Notes: generated by a model not told the origin, from the letters alone. Positions 8,401 to 15,738 are shown, counted from the stretch's first letter. The stretch is 28,350 bases of DNA from CAYTYX01 sp964442325 (GCA_964442325.1 CAYTYX010000004.1:1-28350); one strand, 5' to 3'. Numbers and translations: made by a program.

Positions 8401-8459
8401 CGACAAATGCAACTTCCAAAAAATAAGGTTCTACCAACCTCCAAAAGATTGATTAAAAT

Positions 8460-8488
8460 ATATTAGCGTTCTTTGTCAAATATGTCAA
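8460..8488 (-). promoter_or_regulatory. Strong sigma70-type promoter (TTGACA-17-TAATAT)
   Basis: On the minus strand TTGACA (8483-8488) is followed after exactly 17 nt by TAATAT (8460-8465). The -35 is a perfect consensus, which most other units in this window lack. It points into the structured RNA region and is divergent from the ftsA-like promoter at 8528-8536. Predicted start is about 8453. Confidence 0.82.
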
Positions 8489-8527
8489 TACTTTTTATGC
8501 TTATGCCAAGAACCAGTCGGCTAAAAA

Positions 8528-8536
8528 TGCTATAAT
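8528..8536 (+). promoter_or_regulatory. Extended -10 promoter of the ftsA-like gene (TGCTATAAT)
   Basis: TG-C-TATAAT, a perfect extended -10, ends 10 nt before the ATG at 8547. The predicted transcript has a leader of only about 3 nt. No Shine-Dalgarno sequence lies in between. Confidence 0.65.
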
Positions 8537-8546
8537 TTATCTGATT

Positions 8547-9851
8547 ATGCCTGTGCTCGATAAGCTTAAATCAGCGGCCAACAAACTACCCCGAACCAGC
8601 AAACAAACCTCAACTGCTCCCCTAGAGCAGTATCTGGTGGCGCTAGATATCGGTACCGAATTTGTCAAAGCGCTGGTTGGCCGGGTAGTTGGCAATAATG
8701 TCGAGGTAATCGGCGTGGGCCGAGTTCACCAAGGACTAAATGATATGCAAGCCGGCGCGATTACCGACATTGCCGCGGTGGTCAATAACTGCGACCAAGC
8801 CCTAACTCAGGCCGAGCAACAGGCCGGCGTGAGTGCTCGTACGGCCATCCTTGGCATAGCCGGTGAGCTGGTAAAAGGCACCACTACCACTGTTAGGTTT
8901 ACTCGCAAAGACGCCACTAAAGAACTTGATGTTGCCGAAGTGCGCCGCATTATTGAGATTGTTCAACAGCGGGCCGAAACCCGCGCCCGCCAAAACCTGG
9001 CCTGGGAGCTAGGCGGCAAAGACGTAGACGTGCGGTTGGTCAATAGCGCGCTGGTCAGCATCGACATAGATGGCTATAAAGTGATCAATCCGGTGGGCTT
9101 TCAAGGCAAAGATGTGTTAGTAGAACTTTACACGGCCTTTGCGCCGATGATTCATATTGGTGCGTTGGAGCGAACTGCCAACGAGCTGGATCTGGAACTA
9201 CTGGCAATTGCCGCCGAGCCGTTTGCGGTGGCCCGCAGTGTGATTGGCGATGACCCAAATGCCGCAATGAGTGCGGTTTTGATGGACGTGGGCGGTGGCA
9301 CCACTGACATTGCTGTTGTTAATGAAGGTGGCGTAGAAGGTACCAAGATGTTTGGTATCGGCGGCCGCGCTTTTACTCGTTCGATAGCCAGAGAATTAGA
9401 TACGGATTTTGCACATGCCGAAAGTATTAAACTTAGCCTATCCGGCGACAAACTGCCAAAGGCGCAGCTACCTAAAATCGAAAAAGCACTAGATAAAACT
9501 CTGGATGTTTGGGTAAGTGGCGTCGGCTTGGCGCTAGGCGAATTTGCCGGTTTGGACCATTTGCCGCACCGGATTTTGCTTTGTGGCGGCGGCTCCAGTC
9601 TGCGGATGTTAGTTGATAAACTGCAAGAGAGCGATTGGTACCGTGAGCTGGCCTTTACCCGTAAACCAATCATTCAACATATCAGCCCAGACGAAGTTGT
9701 TGGCATTACTGATGCCACCGGTCAAATAACCGACCATACCTTAGTAACGGCGATGGGACTGTTGCGGGTTGGTATGGACACACTCAACACCGGCGGAGGC
9801 AACCAGCCGGTTTCAATGAAGGATAAAATTAATAAAATGTTAAGAGTATAA
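8547..9851 (+). CDS. ftsA: FtsA/PilM-type actin-like ATPase
   Basis: An actin-fold ATPase of 434 residues. Phosphate-1 motif VALDIGTEFVKALVG is at about 31-45, phosphate-2 LMDVGGGTTDIAVV at 245-258 and the adenosine motif RILLCGGGSSLRML at about 342-355. The inserted subdomain with AILGIAGELVKGTTTT (about 100-115) is the FtsA/PilM-type SHS2 domain, not MreB or DnaK. The last 15 residues (VSMKDKINKMLRV) could form the amphipathic membrane-targeting helix of FtsA, which tethers FtsZ to the membrane. No ftsZ is adjacent. Instead a single-pass membrane protein starts 2 nt after the stop, an arrangement that also recalls PilM with PilN. FtsA is favoured but a pilus-type role is not excluded. Confidence 0.82.
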   Translation: MPVLDKLKSAANKLPRTSKQTSTAPLEQYLVALDIGTEFVKALVGRVVGNNVEVIGVGRVHQGLNDMQAGAITDIAAVVNNCDQALTQAEQQAGVSARTAILGIAGELVKGTTTTVRFTRKDATKELDVAEVRRIIEIVQQRAETRARQNLAWELGGKDVDVRLVNSALVSIDIDGYKVINPVGFQGKDVLVELYTAFAPMIHIGALERTANELDLELLAIAAEPFAVARSVIGDDPNAAMSAVLMDVGGGTTDIAVVNEGGVEGTKMFGIGGRAFTRSIARELDTDFAHAESIKLSLSGDKLPKAQLPKIEKALDKTLDVWVSGVGLALGEFAGLDHLPHRILLCGGGSSLRMLVDKLQESDWYRELAFTRKPIIQHISPDEVVGITDATGQITDHTLVTAMGLLRVGMDTLNTGGGNQPVSMKDKINKMLRV

Positions 9852-9853
9852 CT

Positions 9854-11608
9854 ATGACAGATGACACAGCCAAAACTACCGTTTACGTAGATGTCGAAGA
9901 CGACATAAGTACGATTATTGGTAAGGTCGAAGATGCCGCCAAGTCGATTGTTGCCTTGGTTTTGCCTAAACGCTCGACAGTTTTGCAAAGCACCGTCAAT
10001 ATGCGCTTGCTAAAAGCCAACGCTGAGTCGTCCGGTAAAAAAGTGGTGTTAATAACTAGCGAAGATGCCCTGTTGCCGCTGGCCGGCGCAGTCGGCTTGC
10101 CAGTATCTAAGAATTTGCAAAGCGCGCCGGAAATACCGTCGGCCCCGGCTGTAGCGGTGCAAACCGAAGCGGCAACCGAGGCGCCAACCAGCGAACAACC
10201 CTACACGACTTCAAAGGTGCCGATCCAAAAATCAGCCCAAGCGATTAAAAAAGAAGAGTTACGCTCTAAACCAAATGCGTCGGTTGGGGCGCTAGCCGAA
10301 GCCCACGAGCGCAAAGAGCCCGAAGTAGTAGAACTAGGCGACGAAGAACCAGCCGAAGCCGAACCAACTTCTCGGGCCGTTAAAGCCGGAAGCTTAGCTG
10401 CCGGCGCGATGGCCAGAATCCCCGGTATTAAAGTGCCTAACTTTGACCGTTTCCGTAAATGGATAATCCTTGGCGGAGGTGGGTTTATAGCGCTAATAAT
10501 CTTTTTATTCCTGGCTACGTCCGTTTTGCCAAAAGCTCACATCACGATTAATACCGAGGCCACGCCTGTTTCGCTCAACTTGAACCTATCAGCTACTGGT
10601 GGTGCAAAAAAACTGGATGAAACCAGTAACATCATCCCATCATCGGTCCAAACCTATAAACAAACCGCCACCCAAAAAATAACCGCGACCGGTAGTCAGG
10701 ATATTGGTAGTAAAGCTACCGGTACTATTTCTATAAGAAACTGCCAAGACAGCACTAAGAGTTATTCGGTCGCTGCTGGCACAATCTTCACCGGCAGCGG
10801 TAATAACTACGCGACCACCCAAGCCTACACGATCCCACAAGCAGTATTTATTGGTAGTTGTCAAACTCCAACCGTAACGGTGGATGTTATAGCCACGGCT
10901 GGGGGCACGGCTTATAACCAGGCCGCTACTTCATATACCAGCGATGCACTACCGGGTAACTTTATTATGAATGGCTCAGCTATGACCGGCGGTACCAGCA
11001 AAGTCGTTACGGTTGTTAGCCAGCAGGATCTTAACGGTGCGCTAACCGCGATTTCTAACGACACTACCCAACCCAAAAAGTCGGATGTAACCGATCAGTT
11101 CAAATCCAAACTCGACGCAGCTGGCTACTATTTAATTGAGTCGACTCTCAAAGTCAGCAAACCCACGGCGTCTTCATCGCCAGCAGTTGGCCAACCAGCC
11201 ACTGACGCCACAGTGACAGTTACTACCACTTATTCGGTACTGGCGCTTAAAAAATCTGACCTGACTAAAGCAATCACCGATTACGCCAAAAAACAAATCG
11301 ACACGACCAAACAAACTATCGACACTACCGACATTCTGTCTCAAGTAACCGTAGACGTTGCCAACCAGATTTCTACCACGGATGCGGCGCTGTCTGTGAG
11401 TGGTAGCGTGAATGCCGTGCCGGCGATTGATGCCAATACCGTAAAGAGCGATGCCGCCGGCAAGAAAAAAGGTGATATCCAAGCCACCATCTCCAGCTGG
11501 CCGGGCGTTAAAAGCGTTACTATAAAACTTAGCCCATTTTGGGTTTCTAAAGTGCCCGGAAGCACTGGCAAAATAATCGTAACTATCCAAGCGGCCAGCG
11601 GTAATTAG
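9854..11608 (+). CDS. Baseplate-J-like single-pass membrane protein
   Basis: A 584-residue protein of unknown role. Residues 1-95 form a compact alpha/beta cytoplasmic domain with ALVLPKRSTVLQSTVNMRLLK and KKVVLITSEDALLPLAGAVGL. A Pro/Ala/Glu-rich linker follows (about 95-200), then one transmembrane helix at about 203-223. The remaining roughly 360 residues are Thr/Ser-rich extracytoplasmic sequence with weak resemblance to baseplate-J-like proteins of candidate-phyla bacteria. It starts 2 nt after the actin-like ATPase gene, so the two products are probably made in fixed ratio and may interact through the cytoplasmic N-terminus. No signal peptidase site or lipobox is seen. The family assignment rests on memory of similar proteins and is uncertain; the topology is seen directly. 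Confidence 0.65.
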   Translation: MTDDTAKTTVYVDVEDDISTIIGKVEDAAKSIVALVLPKRSTVLQSTVNMRLLKANAESSGKKVVLITSEDALLPLAGAVGLPVSKNLQSAPEIPSAPAVAVQTEAATEAPTSEQPYTTSKVPIQKSAQAIKKEELRSKPNASVGALAEAHERKEPEVVELGDEEPAEAEPTSRAVKAGSLAAGAMARIPGIKVPNFDRFRKWIILGGGGFIALIIFLFLATSVLPKAHITINTEATPVSLNLNLSATGGAKKLDETSNIIPSSVQTYKQTATQKITATGSQDIGSKATGTISIRNCQDSTKSYSVAAGTIFTGSGNNYATTQAYTIPQAVFIGSCQTPTVTVDVIATAGGTAYNQAATSYTSDALPGNFIMNGSAMTGGTSKVVTVVSQQDLNGALTAISNDTTQPKKSDVTDQFKSKLDAAGYYLIESTLKVSKPTASSSPAVGQPATDATVTVTTTYSVLALKKSDLTKAITDYAKKQIDTTKQTIDTTDILSQVTVDVANQISTTDAALSVSGSVNAVPAIDANTVKSDAAGKKKGDIQATISSWPGVKSVTIKLSPFWVSKVPGSTGKIIVTIQAASGN

Positions 11609-11610
11609 CT

Positions 11611-12030
11611 ATGGTTGCCGAGGAGTTTTTGGGGATTGATGTAGGCGAAAAAAGGGTAGGTGTGGCCCGTGGTTCTACCGCCGCCCGCTTAGCCGAACCA
11701 CTGGCGGTTTTACCAAGCCAAGCTGCCGTAATGGAATTAAAGAAACTAATAAGAGAACATAAACCGGCTGGATTAGTAATTGGTTTACCGCGCAATCTAA
11801 ATGGCGATGAAACCGCCCAAACTGCCCTGGTTCGAGCTTGGGCCCAAAAGCTTGGCCAAGACATAAAATTACCTTTTTACTTTCAAGATGAGGCTTTGAC
11901 AACCCACGAGGCTTTAGCCCGCCTGCCAGGCAAAAAGCCAGCCAGTAAAGACGAACTTGATGCGCTGGCGGCCGCGGTAATTTTACAGGACTTTTTAGAC
12001 ACACCTCCGGCAGATAGGCTGGTGCTATGA
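11611..12030 (+). CDS. ruvX: RuvX/YqgF family pre-16S rRNA nuclease
   Basis: A 139-residue RNase H-fold protein. The N-terminal FLGIDVGEKRVGVARG supplies the first catalytic Asp, LVIGLPRNLNGDET is the family signature, DEALTT gives the middle acidic residue and DELDALAAAVILQDFLD the last one. In E. coli YqgF matures the 5' end of 16S rRNA; a Holliday-junction role was proposed earlier from the fold. It begins 2 nt after the upstream stop and its TGA overlaps the mltG start (ATGA). Confidence 0.92.
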   Translation: MVAEEFLGIDVGEKRVGVARGSTAARLAEPLAVLPSQAAVMELKKLIREHKPAGLVIGLPRNLNGDETAQTALVRAWAQKLGQDIKLPFYFQDEALTTHEALARLPGKKPASKDELDALAAAVILQDFLDTPPADRLVL

Positions 12031-13070
12031 AAGCTTTCAAACTGGCTAAATTCCGCCTCCGTGGCTGGAAATTATGGACTACTTTGGCAGTAGTTATTGT
12101 TCTGGCGCTGGCGGCCGTTTGGCAATTGCGCAGCAGTTACGAGCGCAGTTTGGAACCGGTATCTTCGTCTACTACAACTCAGTATTTTACTGTTGAATCG
12201 GGCGAGACCTCTCACCAAATCGCAATAAATCTCCAGTCCGCCGGGCTGATAAGAAGCTCGAGTGCCTTTGAAGAATATGTTCGGATTAATGAGCTGCGTA
12301 GCCAGCTTGAGGCGGGGACGTATAACCTAAGCCCCTCTATGTCTACCCAGACCATCGCTAAGATGGTTGCCAGCGGCGATATCGTCAAAAATCTGGTAAC
12401 TATTTTGCCTGGCACGCGTTTAACCCAAATCCAGCAGACTCTCATCAGGGCTGGCTACTCAAAAGATAAAGCCGCCGCAGCACTACAAAGGAAAAATTAT
12501 TCTAGCAATTCCCTCATGGCCGACATACCCGCCGGCCGCTCACTAGAAGGCTTTTTATACCCAGATTCATACCAGAAAAATATTGGTACACCGGCTTCGG
12601 TGCTCATAAATAAATCACTCACTGAAATGGCAAATCATTTAACGCCGTCTATTGTGGCTGGCTTTAAGAAACAAGGCCTAAGCATCTATCAAGGAGTCAC
12701 GTTGGCTTCAATTGTTGAGCAAGAAAGTGGCGATCCAGCCGATAGTCCTAAAATTGCCCAAGTTTTTCTTAGCCGTTTACATATTGATATGTCGCTAGGC
12801 TCGGATGTGACTGCTCGATATGCCTCTATCTTGGCCGGTGTGCCGTTTGACCCCGGGATAAACTCGCCCTATAACACACGTGTGGTTGGGGGCTTACCGC
12901 CTGGGCCGATTGGCACCGTAACTTCTACCAGCCTCGAGGCAGTAGCTAACCCAGCCAGTACCTCATATTTATATTTTGTCACCGGTGATAACGGCATAAC
13001 CTATTTTTCGCACACCGAAGCTCAGCACGAAGCCTTGGTTCAGAAGTACTGCATTAAGTCCTGCCAGTAA
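12027..13070 (+). CDS. mltG: Endolytic murein transglycosylase MltG
   Basis: MltG cleaves nascent glycan strands in the periplasmic or outer-membrane-proximal space and so limits their length. The N-terminus has a short basic tail and one transmembrane helix at about 17-34. Residues about 53-120 are the LysM-like domain (FTVESGETSHQIAINLQSAG). The catalytic Glu is at about 231 in TLASIVEQESG, as in the E. coli ASIVEKE motif, and NSPYNTRVVGGLPPGPI is the C-terminal signature. At 347 residues it is a normal length for YceG. It overlaps ruvX by ATGA and is the last gene of the unit begun by the ftsA-like gene, linking that unit to peptidoglycan growth. Confidence 0.95.
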   Translation: MKAFKLAKFRLRGWKLWTTLAVVIVLALAAVWQLRSSYERSLEPVSSSTTTQYFTVESGETSHQIAINLQSAGLIRSSSAFEEYVRINELRSQLEAGTYNLSPSMSTQTIAKMVASGDIVKNLVTILPGTRLTQIQQTLIRAGYSKDKAAAALQRKNYSSNSLMADIPAGRSLEGFLYPDSYQKNIGTPASVLINKSLTEMANHLTPSIVAGFKKQGLSIYQGVTLASIVEQESGDPADSPKIAQVFLSRLHIDMSLGSDVTARYASILAGVPFDPGINSPYNTRVVGGLPPGPIGTVTSTSLEAVANPASTSYLYFVTGDNGITYFSHTEAQHEALVQKYCIKSCQ

Positions 13071-13084
13071 TACCGCCTAACAGA

Positions 13085-13093
13085 TGTTATAAT
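13085..13093 (+). promoter_or_regulatory. Extended -10 promoter of the LysM-CHAP gene (TGTTATAAT)
   Basis: TG-T-TATAAT lies 15 nt after the mltG stop. Unlike other promoters in the window it is far from its gene: about 84 nt separate it from the ATG at 13178, leaving room for a structured leader. Confidence 0.7.
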
Positions 13094-13100
13094 ATGGATA

Positions 13101-13167
13101 GAGCGCTAACGAACGGAACAGCTGCAGGCGCTCCGGGCTACCGCCGTCCCGACCCAAGCACAGGCGG
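13101..13167 (+). promoter_or_regulatory. Structured 5' leader of the LysM-CHAP gene
   Basis: Two perfect helices can be drawn: GAGCGC 13101-13106 with GCGCTC 13128-13133, and CCGCC 13141-13145 with GGCGG 13163-13167. CGGG at 13134-13137 can also pair with CCCG at 13148-13151 inside the second loop, which would be a pseudoknot. The leader starts just after the -10 box and ends 10 nt before the start codon. Cell-wall hydrolase genes are known targets of c-di-AMP riboswitches, but this leader is shorter than that class and I do not recognise its consensus. Structure is seen; a ligand or function is not. Confidence 0.5.
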
Positions 13168-13177
13168 CATTATTTAG

Positions 13178-14284
13178 ATGAGTATTAGAAAATCTTTTTC
13201 GGATATTAGAACCGTAGCTGGCAACCTTGGCAGTACACCTGGTTCGCCACTGAGTGGCTTGGATAAGCAGGCTCGCCGGCGAGTCAGGCTTTCGGCTATG
13301 GTGGTGGGCAACCTGGCGCTACTGGCAATAGTTGCTGTATTTTTGAGCATCAATCGGTCTACCAGCCAGACTGTCCGCAATAGCTTGAGTAGCAGTGCAG
13401 TGGCTACCACCAACTCAACACTAACGCCGCTTGATCAGTTGTCTTCTGCCCAAATTGCATTGCAAGCCGCCGAGCAAGCCCATTTGCCAGAAGTAACACC
13501 AATTCGTAACACAGCCGATTCGGAAGCTCTACTGCTGGCGAGCGTGCCAAATGATTCAACTATATTAGCTAGTCCGCAAATAGTTACAACTAGCCAGAAA
13601 TCCCGCTACCAGATTATTTTCTATATAGTCCGCAAAGGCGACACAATCAGCAGTATCGCCGATAAATTTCACCTGACTGCCGGTAGCGTAACAGGTTCTA
13701 ATAACCTCGCCGGTGATTTTGTCTCGCCCGGCACAACCTTGGCGATTCCACCGGCTGCCGGTCTGGTTTATAAAGTTAAATCCGGCGATACCGTTGGTAG
13801 CATAGTCAATACTTACGGCGCCGATAAAAGCCTATTTATATCGGTCAATGATGCCGAAAATGGCGTCTTTGCCGGCGAACGCGTTTGGATACCTAACGCC
13901 GGTGTGCCCACTGCTACCTTCTCGGCCTTCTCTGGCTTTGGTAGCTATAGTCCAAACTATGGTTTTAATGGCTACGACTACGGTTTCTGTACCTGGTATG
14001 TGGCATCCAGGATTTCTATGCCAACCAACTGGGGCAATGCCAACACTTGGGACGATTATGCTCGGCTTACACCTGGCTGGATAGTTAGTGTCACGCCGCG
14101 AGTCGGCGCCATTGCTCAAACTGATGGTATGAGTTACCTCGGGCACGTTGGTATTGTGGAGGCAGTTTCGGCCGACGGCTCACAGATTAAATATTCGGAT
14201 ATGAACGGCTTGGCTGGCTTTGGCGTGGTGGGTTATAGCGGCTGGGTTTCTGTCTCCTCTTTTGAGCACTACATCCACCGTTAA
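13178..14284 (+). CDS. LysM-CHAP peptidoglycan hydrolase, membrane-anchored
   Basis: A 368-residue cell-wall enzyme. The basic N-terminus (to about 38) is followed by one transmembrane helix at 40-58, a Ser/Thr-rich spacer, LysM 1 at about 147-191 (IVRKGDTISSIADKF), LysM 2 at about 196-239 (YKVKSGDTVGSIVNTYG) and a C-terminal CHAP domain from about 255. The CHAP catalytic Cys is 271 (GFCTWYVA), His 323 (GHVGIVE) and the third residue Asn 343 (SDMN). Such enzymes cut peptide cross-links or act as amidases during cell separation. It has its own promoter and a structured leader, so it is controlled apart from mltG immediately upstream. There is no Shine-Dalgarno sequence right before the ATG. 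Confidence 0.92.
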   Translation: MSIRKSFSDIRTVAGNLGSTPGSPLSGLDKQARRRVRLSAMVVGNLALLAIVAVFLSINRSTSQTVRNSLSSSAVATTNSTLTPLDQLSSAQIALQAAEQAHLPEVTPIRNTADSEALLLASVPNDSTILASPQIVTTSQKSRYQIIFYIVRKGDTISSIADKFHLTAGSVTGSNNLAGDFVSPGTTLAIPPAAGLVYKVKSGDTVGSIVNTYGADKSLFISVNDAENGVFAGERVWIPNAGVPTATFSAFSGFGSYSPNYGFNGYDYGFCTWYVASRISMPTNWGNANTWDDYARLTPGWIVSVTPRVGAIAQTDGMSYLGHVGIVEAVSADGSQIKYSDMNGLAGFGVVGYSGWVSVSSFEHYIHR

Positions 14285-14289
14285 TTATG

Positions 14290-14458
14290 ACAAAGTGTCG
14301 CAGTTGGATGCAGCGCAAGGAAGACAATTAGCAGCGCAGCGAGCTGTATCGGTAATACTGCGAGCGAGCAGCGAAATTTATGACGCAGCGATGCGCCAAA
14401 AAGATGGCGGAGTGTTCAGCTTTGCTGGACAGCAGGCCAATCTGGTGCGACACTTTGT
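14290..14458 (+). repeat. 169-bp element with 13-bp perfect terminal inverted repeats
   Basis: ACAAAGTGTCGCA at 14290-14302 is exactly complementary to TGCGACACTTTGT at 14446-14458. A second pairing, GTTGG 14303-14307 with CCAAT 14437-14441, extends the stem after an internal loop. The interior repeats GCAGCGC (14310-14316 and 14331-14337). TATG occurs just outside both ends (14286-14289 and 14461-14464). It fills the whole gap between the LysM-CHAP stop and the obgE start codon. It could be a MITE-like mobile remnant or a hairpin-forming RNA leader; copies elsewhere in the genome would decide. Confidence 0.55.
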
Positions 14459-14461
14459 AGT

Positions 14462-15733
14462 ATGTTTGTTGATTCCGTAAAAGTAATTTTAGAAGCCGGC
14501 AGTGGCGGCGATGGCAAAATGAGCTTTCGCCACGAGCGCTATATAAGCAAGGGCGGTCCCGATGGCGGCGATGGCGGCGATGGCGGCGATATTATTTTTA
14601 TTGCCAGTAACAACCAAAATACGCTTGCCGATTTCCGGCATAACAAACTACTGAAAGCCAAAAATGGCGAGGCCGGCGGCAAGCGTAGAATGCACGGCAA
14701 GCGCGGCGAAAGCCTAGAAGTCGCGTTGCCGGTTGGCACAGTCATTTCAAATGAATCAGGCGAGGTTGTGGCGGATTTGGCAGCGGTAGACGAGCAAGTA
14801 GTAGCCGCCCACGGCGGCAAAGGCGGCTTTGGCAATGCTCACTTTACCAGCTCAGTTCGCCAAGCGCCGCGTATTTCTGAGCGCGGTGAACCGGGCGAAA
14901 AACTGGAAGTAAGCCTAGAGCTTAAAATGATTGCCGATGTTGGCATTGTCGGTTTGCCCAATGCAGGCAAGTCCACATTGCTTAGTGTTATCAGTCATGC
15001 TCGCCCCGAAATTGCCGATTACCCATTCACAACGCTGCGGCCAAACTTGGGTGTAGTAGATATCGACGGTGAAAACAGCTTACTATTTGCCGATATCCCC
15101 GGGTTAATCGAAGGCGCCAGCCAAGGCAAAGGCTTGGGCGATGAGTTCCTGCGCCATACCGAACGCACCAAAGTTTTAATCCACCTGATTGATATTTATT
15201 GCGAAGATATTGCCGCTGCTTATAAGACCATCATTAATGAACTAGCGGCTTACCGGGCAGATTTATCCAAAAAACCTCAAATTGTGGCGCTGACCAAAAC
15301 CGAAGGTTTTGATGCTAAAGCTTTAGAACAAAAACTCTCGGGTCTAAAAAAACTGGTACCGCGCGGAACGCCGGTGCTGGCTATCTCGGCCCAAGCCAAG
15401 GTCGGTCTAAAAGAACTGCTGCGGGCAACCCTCAAAAAGGTTGAGCAAGCTCGCCGCCGCGAGGCTGCCAAACCAGCGCCGCTGCCAGTAATTACTCTTT
15501 CGGCGGATCCGGAGGTCTGGCAAATAACCGAATCCGAAGACGGCTTTATTGTGACCGGGCAAAAAATCGAGAAATTTGCCCTAAGAACGCGCTTTGGCGA
15601 CACTGATGGTGAGCAGCGCCTGCGTGATATCTTGCGCAGGATGGGCATTGCCCGCGAGTTGGAGAAGCAGGGTGCGCAGGCCGGCCAGGCGGTTATTATC
15701 GGCCAACCCGAAATTGGCCGAGTGCAGTACTAA
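14462..15733 (+). CDS. obgE: GTPase ObgE/CgtA
   Basis: Obg GTPases associate with the large ribosomal subunit and couple its assembly to growth. The N-terminal glycine-rich Obg fold (about 1-158) starts MFVDSVKVILEAGSGGDG, with the GGPDGGDGGDGGDI repeat. The G domain has G1 GLPNAGKST (164-172), G3 DIPG (211-214) and a G5-like ISAQA (308-312). G4 reads TKTE (278-281) instead of NKxD, which is unusual because the Asp normally selects guanine. The C-terminal OCT domain is complete (VWQITESEDGFIVTG to the end). The start is fixed by the conserved MFVD; no Shine-Dalgarno or promoter is visible before it, only the right arm of the inverted repeat. sbcB follows after 5 nt. Confidence 0.95.
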   Translation: MFVDSVKVILEAGSGGDGKMSFRHERYISKGGPDGGDGGDGGDIIFIASNNQNTLADFRHNKLLKAKNGEAGGKRRMHGKRGESLEVALPVGTVISNESGEVVADLAAVDEQVVAAHGGKGGFGNAHFTSSVRQAPRISERGEPGEKLEVSLELKMIADVGIVGLPNAGKSTLLSVISHARPEIADYPFTTLRPNLGVVDIDGENSLLFADIPGLIEGASQGKGLGDEFLRHTERTKVLIHLIDIYCEDIAAAYKTIINELAAYRADLSKKPQIVALTKTEGFDAKALEQKLSGLKKLVPRGTPVLAISAQAKVGLKELLRATLKKVEQARRREAAKPAPLPVITLSADPEVWQITESEDGFIVTGQKIEKFALRTRFGDTDGEQRLRDILRRMGIARELEKQGAQAGQAVIIGQPEIGRVQY

Positions 15734-15738
15734 AATTT

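Larger units (their letters stand above)
7760..8453 (-). ncRNA. Large structured RNA of about 690 nt, family unassigned
   Basis: No protein gene is convincing in 7762-8546; all reading frames are broken. The minus strand has a consensus promoter at one end and a hairpin-T6 terminator at the other. Perfect helices seen by eye (plus coordinates, 5' arm/3' arm): a 10-bp long-range helix 8405-8414/7892-7901; outside it GGAGGU 8437-8442/7860-7865; GUCGAUG 8398-8404/8354-8360; 9 bp 8268-8276/8184-8192 enclosing 6 bp 8262-8267/8212-8217; GGGCGG 8185-8190/8161-8166; 6 bp 7831-7836/7800-7805 enclosing 8 bp 7820-7827/7807-7814; 6 bp 7856-7861/7843-7848. Two stems carry GNRA loops only on this strand (GAAA at 8098-8101, GCAA at 8035-8038). 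I could not find RNase P, tmRNA or SRP signatures. Some helices are mutually exclusive, so real folding needs covariation. Confidence 0.72.

Noticed and set aside
7760..8453. Assignment of the structured RNA as RNase P, tmRNA or SRP RNA
   Set aside because: I could not find GAGGAAAGTCC or ACAGAAACCC-like RNase P cores, a tmRNA TTCGAC D-loop, an acceptable T-loop or an ALAA-type tag, or the SRP GGAAG/AGCA loop. A divergent member cannot be excluded by eye.
13085..13177. c-di-AMP (ydaO) or c-di-GMP riboswitch call for the LysM-CHAP leader
   Set aside because: Context fits, but the leader is too short for ydaO and the sequence lacks either consensus as I know it.
14220..14480. 86-codon plus-strand frame across the inverted-repeat element
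   Set aside because: It starts inside the LysM-CHAP gene in another frame, runs past the conserved obgE start and has no ribosome-binding site.
14562..14592. Short GGCGAT tandem repeat in obgE as a possible phase-variation tract
   Set aside because: It encodes the conserved glycine-rich GGD repeat of the Obg fold. Nine-base periodic units keep the frame, so no on/off switching is expected.
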